Shown one piece after another: positions 34,301 to 41,934 of a stretch of 64,000 bases of DNA (its first letter is position 1; each line of letters begins with the position of its first letter). The notes beneath the pieces were generated by a model. It searched no databases. It was given only the letters and a program-made list of their open reading frames with translations, and was not told the origin of the DNA. Position numbers and translations under genes: made by a program. Source of the DNA: Anseranas semipalmata (taxonomy: Eukaryota; Chordata; Aves; Anseriformes; Anseranatidae); contig VXAA01007203.1 in assembly GCA_013399115.1 (NCBI GenBank), positions 207,562 through 271,561 of the forward strand, given 5' to 3'.

Positions 34301-36387
34301 GAACAGTGGGCCTGTATTAGCCTGACTCCCCCAAGCATGAAGGAAGCTTTGAGGTTTTACGGGGTTCGGAAATCCATATCTTATTTCACCAGCACTAAAA
34401 AGGTATTTTGTAGAGCAAAGCCACAAAGACTATCACCCCTTTCAACCATCTGTTCATCAGGTGTGCTGCTGCTATCAGGGACACTGGGCCAGGATGCCAG
34501 AAGGATGGGAGGGCTCCAAAAAGATGCTTCTAATCACAGCTTATGTGCATCGAGGCAAGTTTATTCCTTAGAATATTAAATGGCTATGGTAGCAGATGGC
34601 AAGAGGGAAAGAGGCAGGTGGCAAAGCCATCCATGGGAAATACAACAAGGAACAGCAGGGAAGGAAGAGAAGGAAAAAGCAAAAAAGTAGGGAAAATGAG
34701 GACAGGATCTGGAAGAAAATGAGATGGGACTCAAACAGAGGCCCCAAAAGCTGCCAACCAACATGCAAGGCTACATCCAACCACACAGTGCCCTGAAACC
34801 CATCCCAGCTTCTCCTGGCTCTTGCCGAGCATTGAGGCTCTCGTTAACAAATTCTGACTCCCCAAGTTTCTCTTTCCAAGGCTTTCAAGGGAGGCCAAAA
34901 CCACACAGGGATTTTTCTTGAAAGCTGCTCATGAGAAGCAGCTGGGTTAACTCATTAAGTGGAAAAAACTGAGTTAATTATAGGTTGGCTATGGCAATAT
35001 GCGCTTTCGTTCCCTGGGAATACTCCGGCTCTCAGATTCACAATCCTTCAGCTGCTGTCAGCAATCAGGATGGTACATTCAGGAGCCACGCTCTTCCAAA
35101 GAAATCCTGCATGCAAATGCCATCAGGAACAGTAGCACTACCAGGACACCAACCACGATGCCCTCCGGGGGTTTCAAGGCTGCAGTTCAGCTCCGATTGC
35201 ATCAGGAGAGATCGCTGACATTTCCAACACCATTTACAAGAAGTATGGACAGACATGGAAGGGAAAGAGCAAATGCCAAGCATCTCTGAAGCAGCAAAGT
35301 GCTCTGCAAGGGCTCTGCAATGGGGAAATCCTCCCTAGATTCATCTCCAGTCCTGCCCATCAATACAAGACACTGCAACTTCCCTTGAGGTCTTCATGGA
35401 GATGGGCTCCATCTGCCCTTGGCCAAGTGAAATATACGAACGTGGATAATACAAGATTTACAGGGACTTGCCCAGGATACATACTTCCCAGCATCATCCC
35501 AAGAACAGCAGTGAAGACCAAATACCTCAGAAAGGGATGCTGTCAGGATGGGACCAATCCCAACCTCATGCTTGAGCGACTCCATCATTTCCCATATCCT
35601 GGTGCTTCTCATCAGGGCCAGCTCACGCCCTCGGTCCAACACCAAATATGTTGGATTCAACCCCAATGCCACCCACATCCCCTAGCAGGGCACACAAGCT
35701 TCAGTTAGTTTGCTCTTTAATTTAATTCAAGATGCTCAAAGGATCCTTTTTATGGGCTCACACCAAGCTGTAGAACACCATCCTCACAACTCCCTTGAGA
35801 GCAAACCACAAGTGCTCCTGAATCCCTCAGCACAGAGACCACCACATACCAACCCTGATGCAGCTGCCTCCTTCGCTTGGATCCCATCCCACTGGCTTGA
35901 GCTGAGACCTTTACCTTCCACCACAGCCTCGTGCTTTAGAGAGCTTCTTGGCCAAAAAGGAGAGAAAAGGCATGTTTTTCCAATCAATAAAAACTCTTTT
36001 GATAATAACCCCAAGATGGGGTGGGCAAAGTCCCACAGCTCCCATCTCCTCCCCACAGACACCTCCAACCCTTCCATCCAGCCAAGGAGTTACCTACTGA
36101 TGATGTTCTCCTGCAGTGGTTTCTCCTTGACTTTTGGAGAATTCTTCTTCCGTTTCAGCACAGGAGGCTGCGTGCCAGAAGTAGGGAAGAGAAGGGACTT
36201 TGTGCAATGGGTTTGATGCCCACAAAACACCAAGGCAGGTGCAAGGGTCATCTCCAGTGCCCAAACAGGGAGAGGGCTGGCTGGTACCTGCACCGTGCAT
36301 GGAGTTTCCTCCGGCTCCTTCTTCACAGCCTTTCCCTGGGGTGCCTTCAGCGCCTCCTGCCCCTCTTCTGTCTCACTCTTTCGCTTC
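16222..36387 (-). CDS. TOP1MT: TOP1MT, DNA topoisomerase IB (mitochondrial type), whole gene
   Basis: Type IB topoisomerase: it nicks one DNA strand through a 3'-phosphotyrosine, allows controlled rotation, and religates, relieving supercoils in mitochondrial DNA. Thirteen core exons of 116, 122, 123, 188, 145, 144, 186, 69, 115, 128, 95, 150 and 103 bases join in frame with GT-AG introns, matching the exon pattern shared by vertebrate TOP1 and TOP1MT. Catalytic Arg, Lys, Arg, His and Tyr are all present (about residues 316, 360, 418, 460 and 551 of the short form). Wording such as [19 protein letters not shown] and the DEDFEF end fits TOP1MT better than nuclear TOP1, and the head-to-head RHPN1 neighbour supports this. 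Two alternative N-termini are proposed: a presequence exon (28386-28483, 593 residues in all) and a lysine-rich upstream chain (29534-36387). The core is certain; use of the two N-termini is inferred. Confidence 0.95.
16731..16880 (-). CDS. TOP1MT: TOP1MT core exon 12 (active-site Tyr)
   Basis: 150 bases, GCCCTCAG acceptor and GCCTG|GTAAGC donor. The second linker helix ([19 protein letters not shown]) is followed by [16 protein letters not shown], whose Tyr (residue 551 of the 593-residue form, aligned to Tyr559 of human TOP1MT) forms the covalent bond with DNA. ISIAW is the TOP1MT wording. Confidence 0.97.
17790..17884 (-). CDS. TOP1MT: TOP1MT core exon 11 (linker)
   Basis: 95 bases, TTCACAG acceptor and GAGGC|GTGAGT donor. 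Encodes [20 protein letters not shown], the first helix of the antiparallel coiled-coil linker that slows rotation of the broken strand. Confidence 0.95.
18585..18712 (-). CDS. TOP1MT: TOP1MT core exon 10 (catalytic His)
   Basis: 128 bases, GTTTCCAG acceptor and CTAAG|GTGAGA donor. Encodes [17 protein letters not shown] with the catalytic His (His632 of human TOP1) and ends SMQNLQTK, where the linker begins. Confidence 0.96.
19186..19300 (-). CDS. TOP1MT: TOP1MT core exon 9 (catalytic Arg)
   Basis: 115 bases, TTTCTCCAG acceptor and AACC|GTGAGT donor. Encodes [20 protein letters not shown] followed by [13 protein letters not shown]; the Arg of FRTYNAS is the second catalytic Arg (Arg590 of human TOP1). 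Confidence 0.96.
20257..20325 (-). CDS. TOP1MT: TOP1MT core exon 8
   Basis: 69 bases (23 codons), phase 0, CTCCAG acceptor and CAAT|GTAAGT donor. Encodes [19 protein letters not shown] and DRLN. Confidence 0.95.
20952..21137 (-). CDS. TOP1MT: TOP1MT core exon 7 (catalytic Arg and Lys)
   Basis: 186 bases (62 codons), TCCTTCCAG acceptor and GCCG|GTGAGT donor. [19 protein letters not shown] carries the first catalytic Arg (Arg488 of human TOP1) and [16 protein letters not shown] the catalytic Lys (Lys532), which acts as general acid on the leaving 5' oxygen. Confidence 0.96.
21675..21818 (-). CDS. TOP1MT: TOP1MT core exon 6
   Basis: 144 bases (48 codons), phase 0, TTTTTCCAG acceptor and GATAAG|GTACC donor. 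Encodes [18 protein letters not shown] and ends [12 protein letters not shown], leading into catalytic subdomain III. Confidence 0.95.
22664..22808 (-). CDS. TOP1MT: TOP1MT core exon 5
   Basis: 145 bases, GTCCACAG acceptor and CTGAAG|GTCAGT donor. Encodes [20 protein letters not shown], then [28 protein letters not shown] and VQNS are diagnostic of TOP1MT against nuclear TOP1. Confidence 0.95.
23568..23755 (-). CDS. TOP1MT: TOP1MT core exon 4
   Basis: 188 bases, ATTTCAG acceptor and CAGCAA|GTGAGT donor. Contains [17 protein letters not shown] and [20 protein letters not shown], the conserved lip region of the type IB clamp, ending in INCSK. CILDGH is the TOP1MT form of a site that reads CIMDNH in nuclear TOP1. 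Confidence 0.95.
24286..24408 (-). CDS. TOP1MT: TOP1MT core exon 3
   Basis: 123 bases (41 codons), phase 0 at both ends, CCCTCAG acceptor and GCAG|GTAAGG donor. Encodes [18 protein letters not shown] and ends with KALSKEEKQ, part of the long helices at the edge of the core. Confidence 0.95.
25124..25245 (-). CDS. TOP1MT: TOP1MT core exon 2
   Basis: 122 bases, TTCCTAG acceptor and AAG|GTACC donor. Encodes [20 protein letters not shown], then [20 protein letters not shown], a highly conserved stretch of the DNA-clamping core. Confidence 0.95.
26356..26359. other. Small assembly gap (4 N)
   Basis: Four Ns in an A-run after a C-run in the TOP1MT intron between core exons 1 and 2. Single Ns also stand at 31260 and 37200. 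Confidence 0.99.
27188..27303 (-). CDS. TOP1MT: TOP1MT core exon 1
   Basis: 116 bases, TCTCCCAG acceptor and GATG|GTATGT donor. It opens the core with [20 protein letters not shown] and ends in the split Gly of FYYDG. This is the start of core subdomain II, whose first residues clamp DNA. Both alternative N-termini (KWKW or Arg from the presequence exon) are completed by its first G. Confidence 0.95.
28386..28483 (-). CDS. TOP1MT: TOP1MT alternative first exon encoding a mitochondrial presequence
   Basis: 98 coding bases from ATG (28481-28483, purine at -3, in-frame TGA upstream) to a perfect GCAG|GTGAGT donor. It encodes [18 protein letters not shown] and 14 further residues, then a split Arg codon (AG|G) completed by core exon 1, giving R-WEEEK. 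The 33 residues contain five Arg, several Ser/Thr and no Asp or Glu, the composition of a mitochondrial targeting sequence. Human TOP1MT joins its presequence to the core at the same Arg-Trp junction and phase. With the core this gives 593 residues, close to the human 601. A ZNF143-like promoter motif lies about 190 bases upstream. Confidence 0.8.
28671..28690 (-). promoter_or_regulatory. ZNF143/STAF-like promoter motif upstream of the presequence exon
   Basis: The minus strand reads GGACTACGTTTCCCATAAGG, a close match to the ACTAC...TCCCA element bound by ZNF143, which usually sits near transcription starts of housekeeping and mitochondrial genes. It is about 190 bases upstream of the presequence ATG in the same orientation, inside an otherwise unremarkable intron, so it suggests an internal promoter for the mitochondrial isoform. 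Confidence 0.5.
29534..30459 (-). CDS. TOP1MT: TOP1MT lysine/glutamate-rich exon, nuclear TOP1-like N-terminal domain
   Basis: A single 926-base exon, open for 308 codons, with a strong acceptor (TTCCTACAG) and donor (AAATG|GTAAGT). The first 45 residues are mixed ([20 protein letters not shown]); the rest is dominated by Lys, Glu and Arg, with runs such as [17 protein letters not shown]. It ends in ENKWKW, where the last Trp codon is completed by the next exon to give KWKW-WEEE, the same junction as in nuclear TOP1. In nuclear TOP1 the charged N-terminal domain carries localisation signals and partner contacts and is dispensable for catalysis. Human TOP1MT lacks it. On the plus strand the exon appears as a CT-rich tract. 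An internal ATG at 30427-30429 could start a shorter form. Confidence 0.8.
30711..30795 (-). mobile_element. CR1 LINE host copy, 3' part (split by insertion)
   Basis: CACAGAATGGCTGAGGTTGG begins an inverted CR1 tail that stops at CAGGACCATG. The sequence that should follow (TCCAGG..CTTTTGAAGATC, as at 60232 onward) resumes at 31380, so this is one half of an interrupted element. Confidence 0.85.
30796..31379 (+). mobile_element. CR1 LINE inserted into another CR1
   Basis: A plus-strand 5'-truncated CR1 from GACAAGAGGCTGGAGAACAG through [19 protein letters not shown] and SLEKRRLRG to TTCCAACTCAAGATATTTTG and TGATGCTATG. It contains an internal deletion and a single N (31260). It sits exactly between the two halves of a minus-strand CR1. 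Confidence 0.85.
31380..31735 (-). mobile_element. CR1 LINE host copy, 5' part (split), GC-rich subfamily
   Basis: Resumes the element broken at 30795, reading inward from TCCAGGTGGCTTTTGAAGAT. On the minus strand it gives GAGAGGCTGCGGGAGCTGGG and other very GC-rich CR1 coding sequence nearly identical to the copy at 55075-55510. Confidence 0.85.
34070..34128 (-). CDS. TOP1MT: TOP1MT long-form upstream exon L3
   Basis: 59-base exon with a CTCTTTCAG acceptor and perfect CCAG|GTAAGT donor. It must receive one base from L2 to be read as [19 protein letters not shown] and join the large exon in phase 0 ([10 protein letters not shown]). The splice sites are strong but the peptide has no recognisable motif, so the evidence is phase and splice quality only. 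Confidence 0.5.
36098..36167 (-). CDS. TOP1MT: TOP1MT long-form upstream exon L2
   Basis: 70-base exon behind a long polypyrimidine tract and GCACGCAG acceptor. It continues L1 in phase 0 and reads [17 protein letters not shown], a basic segment resembling a nuclear localisation signal. Two overlapping donors exist. GTAGGT (end 36098) keeps the frame into exon L3 and the large lysine-rich exon; GTAACT five bases later shifts the frame to a stop early in the large exon. The end given assumes the frame-preserving donor. Confidence 0.55.
36288..36387 (-). CDS. TOP1MT: TOP1MT long-form upstream exon L1
   Basis: 100-base exon with a CCCCAG acceptor and CAG|GTACC donor. It enters with two bases of a codon supplied upstream and leaves in phase 0. 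It reads [16 protein letters not shown] and then [11 protein letters not shown], with a KRK nuclear-localisation-like cluster and an acidic KKEPEE stretch like those in the N-terminal domain of nuclear TOP1. The exon supplying its first two bases is not firmly located; a candidate is at 37478-37494 and others may be in the assembly gap. Confidence 0.6.
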
Positions 36388-39300
36388 CTGGGGACAACAG
36401 CAAATTCATCCCACTGAGGCCAAGCAGGCAAAACCTCTCCAAACCCCTTGGTGGTAAAAATGGCATAAAGCTACACTGCATAATCTTTATGCCCAGCAGC
36501 ATTAACAAAAAATCTCTTCCAAAAGGAAATTTGAAGGGGCTTCCCAGCTGATTATTTTAGGGATGCGCTGCCCAACAGAGCCATGTGCAGCAACATAAAG
36601 CCAGGGGTCCCCAAATCCCCTACAATGGTGCCCACCGGTTGCTGCTGTCCTTTGCTCTGCCGGCTCTCGAGACCCCCATGGCTTTGTCACCCACCGGCTC
36701 TTCAGGATGGGACATGGGGATAAGGCAGCGTTCCTGAGGGTGGGCACTGCAACGAGATGGAGATGGGTGGTAGCACCCTGATTTTGCTCTTGGGGGAAAC
36801 CCCACTGGGTGCTCACTCCACAGCTCAGCCCTGAGGTTTGTAGCAACACACAGGATCAAGCTCATCTTCTGCAAGGACCCAAATGGAGCATCGACTGGCA
36901 AAGCGCTGAGCTCAGCACCTTCGATGCTGTTAGAGCGGTAAAAATAAAGCTGTCCTAAAATAAAAGGGAATCCCCAAAACAACATCAAAATTCACAGCTC
37001 CATATAGATAGATGAGGGTTGCGTGCTGGGGCAAGGGCGGGATTTGCACCCTCAGAGCAGCCCAAGGGATGCAACACACGTTACCCAAGGCCCCAAGTAC
37101 ACCCAGAAAATGAACTGAAATATGAAAATGAAATAATGAAAAAATAGTAAAACACAACAAATAAGCAAGAGCAAAATTGAGAATTTGACCTCCCCCCCCN
37201 AGCCAGACCCCCTCAAAAATCCCATCTCCCCCCTGGAAACTCAAACTCTGAGAAGTTGCAAGAAATAAAGCTCAGATTTAAACAACACTAAGGTAGTCCT
37301 CATCCATTAAGGTCCTTCCCCATCAAGATGAGAAGGGATTTTCCAAGGATTGAAGAACAAGCTGCAAAGCACCACAAGACACCCTACAAACTTTTCAAGG
37401 AATGAGAAACACATTGAAAACTTCCCTATTTTACCAGCCCTTGCAGAGCTTGCAGCTGCTGGTGGGACCACGCTCACCCAGCACAGAGTGACATGCTCAA
37501 AGCCACCCAAGCTGGAGAAGACCTCACCCTCTACCCAACTGCCTCGCTAAGGGAAATGTCCTCCTACAGGCAGCTTACTTAAAGACTCCCTTGATCCTGA
37601 TTGGAGGCTCCTAGCACAAGGTGCACCCTGGGAAATGAAGTTTTAGTCCCAAATCTGAGTTTAAGGAGAGCACTGGCCAGCATACTCTTGGTAAGGGGAC
37701 CTGCTGGGGGGGCAAAAACCCTTTGCGTTGCCCAGGTGTGTTGCTTCAAAAACAATGCTGTGCAAACATCTCCCTTCCAGGAGATACCACCCCTGCAATC
37801 AGATTATTAAATTAATTCCAAAATCTAGCCTTTCTCACCTTCTTCTTACCCATCAGAGCCCCATAGCTGGATTTGGAGGAGTCTTTAAGCCCAGACACAG
37901 AAGCTGGATCCTGCAAGATGCTGTTGCCCATAGCTTTCACCCTGCAGCACTCACCCATCCCACCCCTCTCCTGCCCTATTCATGCAGGTGAGGCTATTGC
38001 TTTCACCTGCCTGCATTCCCATCAAGCATCTCCCTACAGCTGAGCCTCAGAAGGGTCTCCCCATCTTCAACGAGCTGCTCTGCAGCAGCACATGGGGCTG
38101 ATGCAAAGGGGCTGCAGCTGCTGCAAAGCTCTTCCACCACGAGGGCTTTGCATAGCGAGAAGAAATGTGACCTTTTCCCCAAAGTTTGGTTTTTAAGGAA
38201 TTTTTTAGGCATCACCCCGCATTTGGGCAAGTAGCGGGGACGCGTGTTCCCTTGGGAAGGTGCCGGAGCGGAAACCCCCCAAGGCAGGGCTGGCTCTGGG
38301 AGAACCTCTTTGATCCCCATTGCGCCACATGGGGAAGAGGCACCCAAGCCACCTTTCTTGCTGGATGAGTAAAAGTCGTCAAGGGGTGGGAGCCAGCCCC
38401 GGGGCAGGGAGCAGGAGACAGCGGCGTGCCAGGGCTTGTTTGCTCTTGGAAGCCTTCTGCCAAGCCAGGGACCAGCGTATATTCAGTTTTCTTGTTTTTT
38501 TACTGTTGGTCCTATATGGATTTATTCAGCCTTGATACTGGTGAGGGTTTCTCCTGAGGTGTCCATGCTGTCCGTGATGGGAAAGGGTGGGGTCTGCAGC
38601 TGGGAAAAACCTATCCAAACCCAGATTTGCTTCAGTTTGCATATACATCCCATCCAAACACAGCCTGGATTAAAAACCATAATAATAAAGGTGGGTTTTA
38701 TATATTTTCCCTTTGCAGATACTAAATCTCTTTGCAGTGTGGCAGATGGGAGCAGGATGGCTCCATCTGAGGCTCTGCAACAGAGAAAGCCAGACCACAA
38801 AGAGGGTCCCTGCACGGTTTGGTGATGCCACGGTGCTGTCACCGTGTTGGTGACAATGTCCCCATAAGGTGCCAGCCCCAGCCAGGCTGGCAGCAGCTCC
38901 CTCGTCAGCAGAAAGCGAAGCAGAGCAGCGCGTCCTCCCCGGAGAAGATCGCGGAGGAGATGGCGCACTGGGGCAGGGAATGCCTCTTCCCACACGTTCC
39001 CCGCCAGCGGCTTGTGCACCAGGATTAAAGCACTTGACTCTGCAGACCGCTGCGATATTCAGCCAGAAAGGCATTGCTGCCGCTCCGGATTAAATGGCAT
39101 TTTCGTCTTTCTGGTCCAGCAGCTCTTTTTTGGATTGGGAAATCCAGGAGGGAGAGAAAATCCTCCATAACCCATTGCCTTCCCCAGGCCAGCATGAAAC
39201 CCTTGAAGCCCCAACAAGGGAAAATCATCTGGGAAAGCTGGAAAGGGTTTAGTTTATTTGGGCTGTTAGGAAATAAGCTCATGCAGCATCAATGGTATAA

Positions 39301-39750
39301 TATATGCCGGGATAATTTTTTCCCCTTATTAAATGGCTGAATCCACATGGTGTTCTCTGTGCCCTGTTGGCATCTGTAGGACTTACCACGCACAAGTGCA
39401 GTTTCACTAACTTCATTATAGAAGTGAAGCCGGGTCCTGGTGAAGACCAAGGGGCCTTCTTGGGATGACACATGCAAGTGACAATCCAGCTCAGCATCCC
39501 TGTGCTGGGCACTGCACATGTTAGGGTCCCATGTGCAACCTGGGAATTGGTGTTTTCCAACCCCTGGGCACTTTTCCCTGAAATTTTGCCTGCTGACTTG
39601 TCTGGCTCTTATTTTATGAGAATTCTTGAAAGCAGAACCCTGCTGTGGTTTAACAAAATGGCTTGGAGGGGTGAAACGGGGCAGGATTTGCCTGTAAAAA
39701 GTAAGAAAGTGGATTTTATCTCATTTTTTGAATGATTTTTGCTGTACAGA
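36388..39750. other. TOP1MT 5' region, first exon not firmly placed
   Basis: Should contain, or be spliced across from, the first exon or exons of the long TOP1MT form. One phase-compatible candidate (37478-37494) and an unexplained 165-codon minus-strand open frame (38522-39019) are noted; neither is certain. Confidence 0.4.
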
Positions 39751-39839
39751 AGCAGTGTCTGATGGCTGTAAACGAAGGCACAGCAGCTCCAGATGTTGCA
39801 GAAGCGCCCTGGCAGCTGTGCGAGCGGCAGTGTCACCAT

Positions 39840-39992
39840 CCAGATGTGCGAGGGGGGCCGGGATGTGGCCACGGGGCCACGCGCACCTAGGGCACGGAAT
39901 GGGGCAGAGGCAGCCGGAGCTGCCCGAGTGGGGCTGAACGTGGGGAGCGCCCCAGATGTGCCTATGGACGGGGATGCGAGCTCCCAGATGTG
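39840..39992. repeat. Irregular CCAGATGTG-containing GC-rich repeat before gap
   Basis: CCAGATGTG occurs at 39840, 39952 and 39984, each followed by G-rich sequence, with a related CCAGATGTT at 39789. The units come right up to the N-run, suggesting a minisatellite that broke the assembly. Confidence 0.45.
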
Positions 39993-40003
39993 GCTGGGGG
40001 GGG

Positions 40004-40308
40004 NNNNNNNNNNNNNNNNNNNNNNNNNNNNNNNNNNNNNNNNNNNNNNNNNNNNNNNNNNNNNNNNNNNNNNNNNNNNNNNNNNNNNNNNNNNNNNNNN
40101 NNNNNNNNNNNNNNNNNNNNNNNNNNNNNNNNNNNNNNNNNNNNNNNNNNNNNNNNNNNNNNNNNNNNNNNNNNNNNNNNNNNNNNNNNNNNNNNNNNNN
40201 NNNNNNNNNNNNNNNNNNNNNNNNNNNNNNNNNNNNNNNNNNNNNNNNNNNNNNNNNNNNNNNNNNNNNNNNNNNNNNNNNNNNNNNNNNNNNNNNNNNN
40301 NNNNNNNN
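40004..40308. other. Assembly gap (305 N)
   Basis: Unresolved sequence in the GC-rich region between the two 5' ends. It removes the RHPN1 start codon and may hide the first TOP1MT exon. Confidence 0.99.
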
Positions 40309-40309
40309 C

Positions 40310-40399
40310 GAGGAGGAAGAGCAGAGCCCGGCCGGTGGTGGGGAGGGGGACGGGGGCTTCGTCCTCCTGCGAGCCCCGAAGAGCGGCAGCGCCCGAAAG
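40310..40399 (+). CDS. RHPN1: RHPN1 first visible exon (partial at gap)
   Basis: 90 bases in frame after the gap, ending CGAAAG|GTGAGG. It reads [20 protein letters not shown] and then [10 protein letters not shown], an acidic, glycine-rich lead-in that joins GCDP of exon 2 in phase 0, matching the length and position of the variable N-terminus of rhophilins. The initiator Met lies in the gap. Confidence 0.75.
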
Positions 40400-41890
40400 G
40401 TGAGGCACGGGGCTGGGGTGGGGGCAGGATGGCGGAGCCCCCCACAACCCCCGCCCCGTCCCATAACGGTGGGGTTTCGCGTCCTGCTGGGGTCTGCTTC
40501 GTGGGGATGGTGGCCTGTGGGGTGCGGGTCCATTGGGACCCCCCCAGTCGTGTTGGGGTGTTGTTTGGGGGAGGGGGGCTTGGTGATGTGGGGGCACCCC
40601 TGGATGCATCCCTGCTGTTCATCTCCCCCTAAGTACTTGTAAGCTTCCTAGTGAGGCTTTTAACCCAATTCTCCCCCATTTTGCCTTTTCCACCCTCTTC
40701 TGGAAGCAGGTCCAGCAAAGCATCGTCTGTGCCCCCCCGCCCCACTGGAGGTGCCAAATTGGGGTGCAGCTCTGTGCCCCCCCAGCCCGGAGCGTCCCTG
40801 CGAGATGGGGCCCGTAACCCCGCTGGCGCCACTTGTTTAATTAGTAACAGCAGGGTGAACCCGCCAGGGACTGTCCTCGGGTGCCACCAACCACGCCGTC
40901 CCTTGGGTGTCAACGCAGGCTTTGCACCCTCCTGGCGCTGGGGAGGCTTTGAAGGGCACAGCAGCGATAACAGCTCCCCAAAAATAGTTTTTTTTTTTTT
41001 TTGGGGGGGGGGGGGTCTGTAAGTACCTCTCCCGTTAGGTCTGTCCCCTGGGAGCCAGCTTTATAAACCTGCAGCGACTTTGCTCTGTAATCCGATCCTT
41101 CTTCCAAGGATATAATTTTCAAAACTTGTTCTTCAGCAGGGAGTTGCTGCCTTTCTGCAGCCCCTTGGCAAAAGCAACAACAAAAAAAAAGCTCAGCCGG
41201 GCTCTGGAGGTGGCTTTTCGGGAGCGAGGAAACTGCAACCCATGCTGAGCAAGGATCAATCTGACCCTGAGTCACCCGAGCTGTGTCCGGCCACTATCGA
41301 GGCTGCAACCTTAAACCAGGCTGAGTTTACCCAGGGCTGTGTCTTGATAGCAGGTGCCGCTTGCGGGGCTCCTTCCTTCCCCATTTACTCATGCAGGTTT
41401 TCCTTGTGTGAACCATCAGCTTGTTGTATCTGAATCTGTTGGATGTTAACGCAGGAGAGAATAACGTGGGAAAACATTGCGAAGCTTTAGAGAGGGGGGA
41501 AAAACTAGCAGAAGATATGTAGTATCTGTCATAACATGATTACTCTTTCATTAAAAACAAAATGACACGCTGATTAGATTTCCTATTAGTGTTCTCAACT
41601 TTTTAATTTAAAAGAACGTCTCAACATAGCCTTTTCCAGCTGATTTTTTTCACCCTGGCCGCATGGGAGGCTGTGGATGCAGCCCCATGTGTTTGTTCTC
41701 TTGCGGGGGGATCACAAACGCCGCTGCTGTGCTCATCTTCTGCCGGGGTTAGTGTTGTGGGGCCGGAGGTTTAATGCATCTGTTTCCTGCTGGCTCCCTG
41801 CCCTGGCTCCCATGACACGCAGGCAGCCTTGCAGCGGCTGCACCTTCCCAAAAATGCAAGCTCTGGATTGAGGCTTGCACAGATGGAGCT

Positions 41891-41934
<44 letters not shown>

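Larger units (their letters stand above)
39750..40800. promoter_or_regulatory. GC-rich bidirectional promoter region between TOP1MT and RHPN1
   Basis: A GC- and CpG-rich block lies where the two genes point away from each other. It contains the first visible RHPN1 exon (ending 40399) and the 305-base gap. It probably holds the RHPN1 promoter and first codons and the promoter for the long TOP1MT form. No TATA box stands out. Confidence 0.55.

Noticed and set aside
39609..40642. Long open frames across 39609-40642
   Set aside because: They exist only because the 305 Ns contain no stops; only the 90 bases after the gap in the RHPN1 frame are supported.
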